Positions 37,601 through 49,600 of a stretch of DNA of 64,000 nt are shown in pieces. Location: the NCBI GenBank assembly GCA_964023275.1, contig OZ029923.1, forward strand, positions 8,878,685-8,942,684. The letters run 5' to 3'. Source of the DNA: Norana najaformis. Its lineage: Eukaryota; Annelida; Clitellata; Crassiclitellata; Hormogastridae. A program made the translations under genes and the position numbers. The notes below the pieces were generated by a model. That model searched no databases, was not told the DNA's origin, and saw only the letters and a program-made list of their open reading frames with translations. The stretch's first letter is position 1; every line of letters starts with the position of its first letter.

Positions 37601-40600
37601 TTTGTGCAACTTTGCTGAAAGACACGTCTTTCAATTCTCAGAAGTTTATCATATGTAATCATGTTTGTTTAGTCAAGCAGGGTGACCATCTGGTTTGATG
37701 GAACCATAAATCAGTTGAAAGTATGTAAGGAACAGAAGAATTAGAGTTATGAGATGTTATCTTAGTATTAAGTTAATCTTTTAAGGCTAATTCTTTGTTT
37801 TTGCTGAATTTGCTGAAGCCTGCTGAGAGCTCTTAAGTGGCCCTTATGACGTCCATTAATGTTAAATACCCCCAGCTACTTGCTTCTGCCTCACTCTCAT
37901 ACCTTACACCTCATTTAAAATTTGAAGCTGAACAAGTAATTACACTCTTAAATGTAATGTCTGAAAAATGGCCTGTCTAGCAAGAAAGTGCAGTGTCTGT
38001 GGCCTACACCCAGACATGAATGTGGCCTGTCAAAGTAATTAGAACTAACTATCTGGCAGGAGGGGGATAGTGAACATGCTCTTAGGTGTCTGCTCAACTT
38101 GTGCCTCAGATTTGAGCGTAAAAAATTTACGATGAGCAAATAATAAATGCTTGCAAATATATTCCTCTTTCCAAATTGATCTTACACCACCATTACGCGA
38201 GTAACACCCTAAAATAGAAAAACATTGTCAAAAATAAAAAGTAATATTAATAATGATAATGATAATATGTAAACATGTTACAGTCATGTTTGCTTTATTG
38301 CTGTTTCTTAGATTTTTCTCATATCTGCCTAAACGAAAATGTAAACATAAGTAGAGGCAAATAAACTTAAAATTTGATTTAAGTTTGGCAACAGAAACCT
38401 AAGGGATGATTTTACGATTTGGTTTCTTGCAGTCTTTTGTCTTATGTTTGTCATTTAGAAAACTGAAGACACTGATGCCTGTTGGATCTAACCAGGGTAC
38501 GGCTGCAGCAGCTGGGTGTAGCAGTGGGATGCCTGATGCCCTATCCTCTGCTGGTGATGCCAATACTACTGCAGCCCCAGCCTCTGGAACACGACGAGAC
38601 AAGGTGAGCTCTATCTATTCAAAATGGCCACTTTTAGGTAATTTATAAATGTACTACTACTATTACTACTTCTATTAATAATAATAATTCATAATAATAA
38701 TTCATAATAATGATTATGAATAGAACTGCACTTTTCCCATCAGTAATGGTCTAATTCTCGTGCAATGAAAAACTTGCATAATTAAAATAGTGGTATGAAT
38801 TTTTGAGTTTACTTTCTTTCACTCAACTGAATGTTTAGAATTGATTCAGAGTGAGTGTCACTATTAGATCAGTGTGTACTGTAATGGAAAATTTATAAAA
38901 ATAGAGCTTACTTCTGTGACTTGAATGCTGATCAAAGAGACCAAAGTGCTGTCTGGATGCATACAGATCTATAAAGAAGTCATAAAATCAGTAGCAGGTG
39001 ATAGGAGTCATTCAGGTGCTGATCAGTTGGACTGCAGTTAACAACAGACAGTTTCTTGCTCGTATTTGCTGGTGTTTGTTGTTACTACAGGTGCAGACTT
39101 TCCTCGGCAATAAGCTTCTATGGCATGCTTGCATTTGCAGCTAAAGGGTCTTTCACACTACTTTACACCTTGTTGATTTACTATTATTAGTAGTAGTATT
39201 GTTGTTATTATTATTGTTTTGTATTTATTATGCATTTCAAGGTCAGTAAAAACTGAATCTGAAGTATGAAGCAGTTGTGAGTGAAGGACTTGCTCAAGGT
39301 CCCTACACAGTAACTGTCTAAGGGGAAGGTTGAACTAGTACAGTCTGTGTTACAAGCCGAGTGCTCTGTCCAATTGGCTACCATGCCTCACATGTACTGA
39401 CTGCACTCTTAGCCATTAGACTGACTGATTAGTCGGCTCGCTAACTGAATGACTTACTCATTGACTGATTACTGTTTAAAGGCTCGACGGAAAACTGCCA
39501 CTCCTGAGGATCTTCTTTTTGCCTGTGGTGTGGCACCTTCAGCATCAGAGGGCCCAGTTCTGCTTCTTGCGCCTGTCGCTGAGGTGCCAGAAAACTCAGC
39601 TGAATTGACCAAACCTTCCACCAGTCGAGACCGTGCTGCTGGAGGCCGCGATGTCGCAAGCCGGCATGACGCGACGCTCATGCCGCCACCTAAGTCGCTT
39701 CCTCTTAAATCAAGGTTGAATGGTCCTTCTAGTCAAATTCCTCGGTATGAGTCGAAATTCTTGGTGTTTGATTGTTGATAGTGTTAGTCTTAGTTGTAAA
39801 ATTTAATTGTTGCATGTTGTCGGCTTTTGTTTTGTTTTCGGCATGTAAAATGCAGGATTTAGGCCTTGGATTGAAACATCCATTACATGTAATGTGGTTT
39901 CTTTTAATACTGTTACAGGTATTTATTTATTTAAGTTCCCTTGTATTTAAATTTTTTAGATTTAATGTCAAGTAGCATAAATTTCCTGTAGTTATTTCGT
40001 GTTCCGTTGCATCAGTTTTTATTTAAGTTTTCATGTTATGTGTGGATGGCCAATGTTTACTGAGACTTGTTGCTCCTTAATCAATCTGAATTAATTTTTT
40101 TCTACAAGAGAACTGTTAAAGGACTGGGAAAATACTCAGAACTGATTAGCAATTTCTTGAACTGAATCAGGGTACATGCTAGTATGGTTAGGTATATTTC
40201 GATTGTTTTAATACACATTACTTGTTTTGCACCTTTTTAGACCAGACGCCATTCCTCTAAAGCCAGACCCGTCCCCACATCTCCCTCGAAAGACAAGTGC
40301 GGGCAGCAAACCGCCACCGGCCCCTGACCCATCTCCTGTGCTCCGAAGGAAGGTCCTCTCGTCATCTGTGTCATCTGGCTCTGGGTCCCTGTCAAAGCTC
40401 AGCTCTGTGTAAGAATTTAAACGTTGGTCTTGCCATCTAGTTTTTACGATTTTCGTTTTTGGAGCATGGTGTGTGTTCTGTTAACTTAAGTGCCCGATGT
40501 TACCTTGATTTTGCACTTTGTACCAATTGCTGAAATTTCTTTGTTTCATACTAGTGATCTGGTAGACTGAGCTTTTGTTATAGTGTTGCACTTGGAAGCC

Positions 40601-43600
40601 ATATATTGTATGAGATATAATGAGATGGCCTTGGAACAACAGATCACATTCTAAAGCTGAATTGAGTTTGGATTCCATGGTTTTGACAGTGTTCTGTCGT
40701 AGTTCAGCCTATAATGATGTGCATTTTAAAGGGCTTCCAGTGTAGATGTTTCCTGTCTGTTTTTTGTCATGTGCCATAAATCTTTTTGTTAATAACATAC
40801 TTTAATAAGAAACAAGTTTTAATTCAGGATGATTTCTTTCCAGTAAATAAATAACTTTGAAAAATCTGAGTTACCTTAATTCATAAGAATTCACACAAAG
40901 ATTAATGGTATTAATATGTTTATTTCTTTGTTTGTTTACTTTATTTGTCTATCCAGCCGTTTGTCTGTCGGTTTTAATGTTAGTTTGGAGGATAATTCAC
41001 TTTTAAATACTGGTAAAAGCATGAATCCCTGTAGTTCAGTTTTATGCTTTGTCTGTTTAGTGTTTTGAAGAATACGTATTTCATCATATCTCAAAATAAT
41101 CAAAATTGGTTGGTGCTGTGTCATTAGATAACAGTGTTGTCTAAGTACCTACTGTTGGGTAATGTTTTAGTTTGCACCATTTTATTGCTAATAAAATAAC
41201 TTAGCAGAATTGTAGAACTCTGTTTTTTCTCTACCCAACCCCGTAGTCATGCTTCTAGCGAGGTTGTTTTGGTTTGGTTTGTGTGTGGTTTGGTTTTGAT
41301 TGTTGCATGTTGTCTTTCTGTGTTCTTGGGTTGGCAGTACTGATAATAATACAGTTGATATAACTCCACCACCATCCCCGTCGCTTTATCGCAAGTCGAA
41401 AGACCAGAGTAATGTGTTCTCTCGACTGACCAGCCGTACTCAGCCGGCCTCTCCTCATCCCACCAGGTAAATCGCTGATGCATTCCCTTCACAAGGTAAT
41501 CCACACTTATCTGATCATCCCACAAGGTAACCACTTATCCATTCAGGTAACACACTCAGCATATCATCCTACCACTTAATTCCTCTTGCGTTCATCAGTC
41601 TGGGTATCCCTCACGTTTTGCAAACCCATAGTAACCGCTGATTGAATCATGTTCGTGGATAACTACTCATCAAACTATCCCACTTTGCTTAAGCGCCCTT
41701 CTGGGATCATCATACCAGGTAGCCAATCGTCCCATTGTTCCTTAGTCCACTCAGCCAGTCGTCTCACTGACTAAACCATGAATCAGACGTCTCATCTGAT
41801 AGCTGTTGTAAAATTCTATGGGCTTAACTTTGTGTTACATTGGAGTTTTCATTTAAATTGGAATTGGATCTGAAAAATCACTGATGCACAAGAGATGGCG
41901 ATCTTTCAGATAATCAGACCCTGTTTCATGTAAATGTTTTATGAAGTCAGCTTGCAAATACCTGAAAAAGGTTTTAAGAACCTCACAAACATGCTGAAAT
42001 GTGGCTATCTAACAGATCTGAAAGGTGCATCTTAATACAAGCTGAAAATGTTTTCTTGTTGTGAACAGGGGCGTCATAAATTCGGTGCCAAACCGAACGA
42101 ATCAAAACTGCCCAATGAATCATGCATACACGGCTTCCGGGCATTCGAAAGCCGTTCTCTCTGTATTTTCCACAGACGACTTCCTCTTCTCCAGCAGCAA
42201 AGGTATGTCTGAGTTGCAGGAAGCTTTCGAAAATGAGATTGTCATTTTCAAACATTTTTCAAGAATCCAGCTGATGATACCATTAATGGTTGCATGGGAT
42301 TGCTTTAAGTATTCTGACAATGACTACACCTCTGGTTGCAAGAACTGACAACATGAAGTATCTTGACATATTTTACACCTTTTGAGAACCTGCCCTAAGT
42401 TTTATACAAAAAGGGAAGAAAAGTGAATAGCGTCTGATCAGGCTACCTTGAAGTGGCGCTTTACAAATTTACGATTACGAAGCTATATGAATATTTGTTT
42501 AGTTGCATGAAATTACACTGTACTTTTAAGTACACATTTATATAGCACCTCTTGAAGAAAACCCCTTATAGATGTTCAAGACATGCAAGACCAAACCAAT
42601 ATCTTCTTGGTTTGTTTGGTTTTTACAGTATGTTTACAGTTACCATTTCATCGTTATTTAGCTTCATGACGGCACTTGCCTTTAAAACTACTCTCTTAAT
42701 TGTATCCTTTTCTAGCAAATGTCTTTTATTTATTAAATGGTTTCCAGATCGCTCTGCCAAAATCTGGGACTTGCAGACTGGCGAGGAGATGTTAACGCTC
42801 AGTGCGCATCCAAATAACGTCGTTAGTGTGAAATATTCTGAGACCACGAACCTCGTATACACTGTTTCCACATATGTCGTTAAAGTCTGGGATCCTCGGC
42901 AGGGAAATCTGTGCATCAAAACGCTAACGTACGTTCCTGTCGTTCCTACTTGTCAAACTGTTTTCTCTTGTATTTAAGAGAAACCAGAATTCTGTTTTGT
43001 TACGTAAGTTCTGATATCATGGTTTCTGGTGAAACTTTTGGTTTCTGTGCCTTTTTGCTTGTTGGTCCATCTCTGTGGAATACTCTACCACCAGATTTGT
43101 GGGACCCTTCTCTGTCTCTGTGTCTGTCTCTGTCTCTGTCTGTCTGTCTCTCTCTTTCTCTCCACATATCAGAAACAGTTGAAGACTTTATCTTTTTCCA
43201 GCTATGCATTCGAGGTGAATTCATAAATTAGCCCAAACACATCTTTATGTATTTTCAGAAATGCTAAATTTTGTCTTATTCTTTGTTTACCATAGAAGTT
43301 TTGAACTAATTAGTTCTTATTTAGTTTGTATGAAACCAATAAAGCAGTTTTTCCTTAAGTGGCTGAGATTATTCATACATTGAGAACACATATATAGCAC
43401 CTCTTCAAAACCTCTACTTATAAGCACTTCCAGCTCAGCCCCGGTGAAAGAGAACGGCTTTCGTAGCAAGGTGAAAGGCATATGACTGTGGAATAATGAC
43501 TGTCTGTGGTTGATCTTTAATGTTGCTAGGTCATCTGGTCTGACGTCTGATGGAGCCTCCACAAATAGCGTTACCTCTCGTCAAGTTGCTTGTCCGCCAG

Positions 43601-46600
43601 GAGAAACGAATATAACGGACGTCGTGCTCAACTCCGTGGGTTCTGTCTTATATTCAGCCGCTGGAAACACCGTTCGCATCTGGGATCTACGAATGTACGT
43701 TAGGAATCAATTTTATATTTATTCCTGATTTTTTTTTTAAATTTTAATTGCTAGGCGTCGTTTGATGATTCTCAGCAGTTGTGCAGATGGAAGAGCAGTT
43801 TCATGAGGTGGGAAGAGGTGCTAAAAATGCCCAGTTAATGCTTATGTATACATGCACACACATACATGCAAGGACTTGCTCGAGGTTCTAACACTGTGTT
43901 CTTGGAGAAGACTCGAATCTGGACACTTCATGTTGCTAGATGAATGCTCAACCAGTCAGCCATCGTGCTGCAGCTTCGTACCATCCAAGTTTTTAAATAT
44001 TTGGGAGGTATTTGAGTTTTATGCTGAACACAGGTGCTTCAAAAAAGGATCTGATTTGCTTGTTTTGTTGGTAATAAATTACGTAATGCATTTGTATTTT
44101 GCTATGTGTTGATGTGGACTGATTTTAATATCATCCAGTTTTTGTCATTCTTTCAGGTATAAGTCGGTCGGGAAACTGTCTGGCGGTCACCAGGCGGCAA
44201 TCATGGCTCTAGCCATTGATGACACGGATACGGCAGATGGTAACATCTGTGTAGTTACTGGTTCCAAGGATCACTACATTAAGGTCTGTTGGAGCAGTTG
44301 ATGATCTGTGTTCTGTCTTTCACTTTACTGGTCATCACTGCTTGATTGATTGGCTGACTGGTGCTCTACAGATTGTCATTATTATTTTAAAAATTGTACC
44401 TCATACTTACAACTGTGTTTCAGGTCAAATCAGTTTATGTTTTTAGTTCAGTTATTTTCTGTTATTTTTTTATTTGATTTGAAACTGGAGTTTTGCTGCT
44501 GGAATTTCAGGTGTTTGAAGTTATGGAGGACTCTGTTGGTGTCCTGTGTCCAAAGTACAATCTTGCACCACCGCATTACGATGGCATACAGTCGCTTTGC
44601 CTTATGGGGGATCTGCTTTTCAGTGGCTCACGTGACACGTGCATCAAAAAATGGGACTTAGCCGAACAACAACTTAAACTGGTATGTTCAGAAATATCTT
44701 TAGATTCTAAACGAGTTGAAATGAGGTTTTGAAGAAATGTCAGGTTCCTGTTCAGACCGCTAAAATAACAGTAAATTCAAATGATTTGAAAATTGCAATG
44801 AGTCCCTGCTTAGGAAGATGACCTCTGTGAAGCTGAGTGAACTGATGATGTCTACACTGTATGATCTGCTGTACTACTGATAAATTTTGTTTTTGTTTTG
44901 ATGCTTCAATGTTTTGTATTTAACATTTTCAAGCTTGAGCACTTTGTGACTTGGCTTTTTATGATTGCCTCAAAAATAACTGTTGTTCTGCTCATGCAAG
45001 ATGTAATTATGATGGGTTGGGAAAATTCCAGTTCGCTACAAAGGATGTCCTTTCTTTCTGCAATGCTCGTTCTTTTGTGAGTGCTCTTTCGTATCACAAA
45101 TTACAATCCAGTTAACTGAATCTGTATTTGCACATTAATATAGCTTCTTTGAAGGAAATCTGGATAGGCATTGAATGATGTGGTTGTTGAATTTATTTTG
45201 CATTCTTGCTCTAGTCGATCAACAATGCACACAAAGACTGGATCTGTGGTCTGAGTTTCATGCCGGGAGCAAACTGCCTTGTGAGTGGATGCCGACAGGG
45301 AATGCTCAAGGTTTGGAACATTGAAAACTGCCACCTGCTGGGTGAAATCCAGGCACACAACAGTCCGATCAATGCCATCTGCTCCAATTCCAACACGCTC
45401 TTCAGTGCCTCCAAGTGAGTACAGGAATTGTCACTTTGTTAATCCCTCTGAGATCAAATGCTTGCAAATTATCACATGTTAAATTATCACGTGCTACTGA
45501 AGTGTTTCTGTGTTTTAGAGTCAGGCTCGTTTTAATAAAAACACGCATCTCAAGTAAAGTGCACGTCTTAGTGTATTTTGTGGGCTTCTCAACATTTTTC
45601 AGCCTCTGTTTCACCAGCGGTTCAAGGCTATACTGTTCAGCTGGGGTCTAAGGAGTTTTCTTGAAGAGGTGCTATATAAATATGCAGCTGTAATTGTAGA
45701 TCATGCTGCTTGAAGTTCCTCTGAGTTCCTATATGTACTTCTAAGTTCCTCATAATCAGTAGCCTACTTATTTCTCAAAGTACATGTTCCTCATAGGATC
45801 GGATTTTCTGCTAAGTATCTGTATGTATTTAAAGTGCTGGTAAGTATATATATCTTAAATTGTGTGCATGCTATGCAAATTACTAGTTCTTAGAGGTGAT
45901 GAGCTACAAAAGTTATGTTTGTGTAAATAGAAGACTATCTGTTATGTGTAACTTTTTACTGCTATGACTAAATTTCAACATGTGATTTGCCTGAAAATTG
46001 TCTTTGAGCCGTTTTAGTTAAGTCGTTTCATCTGTTTTAGCAGTTTTAAATTGCTGTCTGTAGTTTAGCTGCCTCTTCTAAATCAGCAGAGTCTGTTAGT
46101 GAGTGTCAGTGATGGAATAACAAATTAGTGGCATGTTGGATTATCTTAAGGTTTAAAAGTAATCAATGGTCAGCTTTTCTGGTACAAACCTAGGCGTGCC
46201 TTGTTCAGGACAACTATTTTGATGTTTTGACATTGCTCTCAGCACTTTATTTGTATTTGGACATTTATGGAGTGCCTTTAGAAGGAAACCCCTTGTGTTC
46301 AAAGAATGTTAAACATTGATTTAAAGCACCATAACTCCTTGATTGCTAACAGAATCGCACCTTTTTTTTAAATGGCACACCTCCTTGATTTAAATGGCAT
46401 AACTCCTTGATTTGAAATGCAAGTGGCATCCTACCTTGGTTGCAGTGGCATCTTACCTTGTTTGAAATGTCAATCAGATTAATTGTAAATATTTACTGAA
46501 AAGGTAGGATAGTAAATACCCATTATGCATGCACATATGCACATACCATGGTATGTATAATAATTACTAGTATTTTTATCACCAGTGGGGCACAGTAGCC

Positions 46601-49600
46601 GATTGGTTAGAGCTCTTTGAGAGTATGGGTTTGAGTCTCCTTCCTTGAGGTGGTTACTGTGGAGGGACCTTAAGCAAGTCCTTCACTCACAAATGCTCAG
46701 TGCCATCGATTGATGCTTAGTCATTAGATAGTGGCGTTTAACAAATGCCGAAATAATATTAATAATATATAAACATACCAGATTATGTATTTACATTTGG
46801 TGTAGAAATATATGTACTCACACATTAATGGATTGTGCATTGTGCGTAGTTCTTTATCTTTTTGATTGTCTCCTTGTAGCGAGAACGATATCAAATTTTG
46901 GTGGCCTGACTGTGACAGCATTGCTGAGCAGTGCGGTGATTTCTTTGATTAGACAAATGTATGTGACAGTTATTGACGACAGCTTTTGTGCTAACCTCCC
47001 TGTGCTGTTCTTTTTTCAATGTTTTCACTGGTGACAATTCATTCGCTTTGTCGCTAGGAATGTAGATTTTTTATCCTTTGGCTTTGGCTGATACTTTTGT
47101 CTCATGAGTTTTTCCGAGGATTTTCTCGCTGTATGCTTCCGTGCTTAGTGCAGAAACCGGGCAGCGGCGTGTTAGTTGGTATTGGTTTGAGGTGTTTCTT
47201 TGGTTCCTTTGTATGTGCATGTGGCTTAGGGGTTTATGCAAAAACATTTAGCGACACATTTTCTGCTTTATTTTAGTTGCAGTTTCTTCTCATTTAATCT
47301 TATTTGCTGTGTGATTAACAGCATTTCTGCTAATATTAATTTTATTACGATAATGTTTGCACTGTTGCCAATGCACCATCTCATCTCTTGTTGATGTTCC
47401 AACCGTCCTTACACTTCTGCTATTACAGCTAGATATTTAAAACGTAAACATGAATAGCCAGATACGTACTAGTAATCATTAATTTTTGTTAGTAGTAAGA
47501 TAAGTAGTTGCAGTATTTGATGCATGGTGACTGGTTGGTAAAGCTGCTTCCTTTGAGCTTGTGTTTGAATTTTAATCTGACAGCTTCCATGTATACCTTA
47601 AGAAATGGCTTATGCCGCTGTGATGCTTGTAATCCAGCTGAAATTTCTGTCAACCGTGTGAGAGGACTATTGCTGATTGCTATAGTTGCTTATAACGTTG
47701 TTCCTCTGCTTCACCATGTCTTGTAAATTTATGTTGCCTAACCGTGTTCATAGCTTCACAGAAATATTTTGAGGATTTCATTCTTCTCAGTTTTTGCGTA
47801 TTCCAAGTATGACCACTGAATTTGGATTTCCAGATTTCCACATACTGGGTCCACTAGTTTGGTTGGCAAGGCAGTCATTGAGCTTTTTGCCATTTCGTTT
47901 GGTGATTGTAAATGTGTTGTGTCTGCCTTAGCATTTGTTATGCAGTCAAGACGCATTTGCATTCACCCAACCATCTGGCTGGTATGTTTACTTGTGTTCA
48001 TGGTATTAACAGTGCATGTAGCACAAGTTACCATCCGGGGAAAATCTAGGAATTTCTGTATGCAGCCCAGAAAAATAAGAATTTCTGACCAAAAATTGTC
48101 ACAATTGTCAGACTTTTTCTGATTGTACTTCTTGTCATTTGAAATTTTTCATCAGTTTCTTGATTGTCCTTTTACTCAATATGTCGTTCTAAAAAAACAG
48201 TTGTATGAGTTTGATTAGAGTAGGAAGGCCAGATGGAAGATACTGGAGATAGAAACAAATGAAAAAGAAGGATCCTTGTGGCTTACCTCTCACTTGGAGG
48301 GATTAATTCCAGCCAGAAGGAAGAAGTTTGGTTAGAGTATAAGTGCTTACAACTGCCAGTTTAAGTAGGTTGGTTCTTTGAAAGCTGGATGAATGCTTAT
48401 ACATGTGGCTGCTAATTAATGTGGCTTTGTGCATTGAAAACTGGGTGAGTGCTTACAGCTACTAATTTAATATTACTGTATTTAAAATTTCTGCTTTGTG
48501 ATTTGAAAACTTGGCAAATAATTATCACTGCTAATTTAAATGCTATAGCTTTGTGCTTTGAAAACTGGGTGAAGGCTTACAGAAATTGCTAATTTAGCTT
48601 TGCTTTCAGTACTTCTGCTTCTGCGTTGCACAGTTTAATTATAATATGGTAACTGACGTCAGGCAGCGACTGAGCTGTCTTTCACAATTATTGGAATAGG
48701 TTGGAATTCTGGTGGAGGTTTATTTATAAATAAATTTCTTCTCTTTCTTTTTCTGTGGGGTCTTCTGTAAATATTTAATTCCTGTCTGCAGAAGTTAATT
48801 GTCTGTATTTCTGCCTTTCCAAGAAATCTTTGGCTTTGGCCTTTGCTGCTCTTCGTTAACATGACACACAGCTGTTTACTGGGCATTTTGTCATTCGGTG
48901 TTGATTTGATTTAGTTTTAGTTATTGATGATGAATCACTTTCAGTAATCACCGAATCAATTGCATGACAGAGTGAAACAGATTCTTATTGTTCTTACGCT
49001 GCACTTCTTAACTCCTTCTTTACTTTGGCTTAGCATGCTTCTGCAATTAGTGTGCCTACACTCACAGTGTTCAGAGACACAGACTGTCTGACGTTAGAGC
49101 ACAGTCACTGTTCTTTATTATCAACTGTATCTAATCTGGAAGACTTCTACAAGTCCAATGTCATGCTGCACAAGGTGGCTTTGTAAGCTTCTAAGCACGT
49201 TTGTGAGGTTCTTCAAAAGTGCAGTACAGTATAAATGTTCAGATGCATACATATATACACACATACATTCATACATACAATAGATTCCTTGAATTAAAAC
49301 CGCAGTCCTCAGTCATTGTTTGGAGAAGTCCATTCAAAATCATTAGGTCAGAAAGACCAACAGACAGGCTTCAGCTGGTAAGCAAATGGAAATAGACGAG
49401 TTTTCACTGGTGTTCATAAGCTATAACCACCTATGGAACATGTCCGTTCTTGATGACATTTAACATCGTTAGCGCATAGTGCCTCTGAGTAGGTTCTCTT
49501 GAAGAGGCACTATACAAATTTATGATTACAATTACTATTAAGAGTCCTGCTTGAAAAATTCTGGATGAATTTGCATCAGGTACAGAACAGAATTGTTTTT

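Noticed and set aside
33262..38458. Extra KIF21 exon in the 5.2-kb intron
   Set aside because: I scanned for acceptor-donor pairs in phase with KIF21-like residues and found none. Exons 26 and 27 already join in phase.
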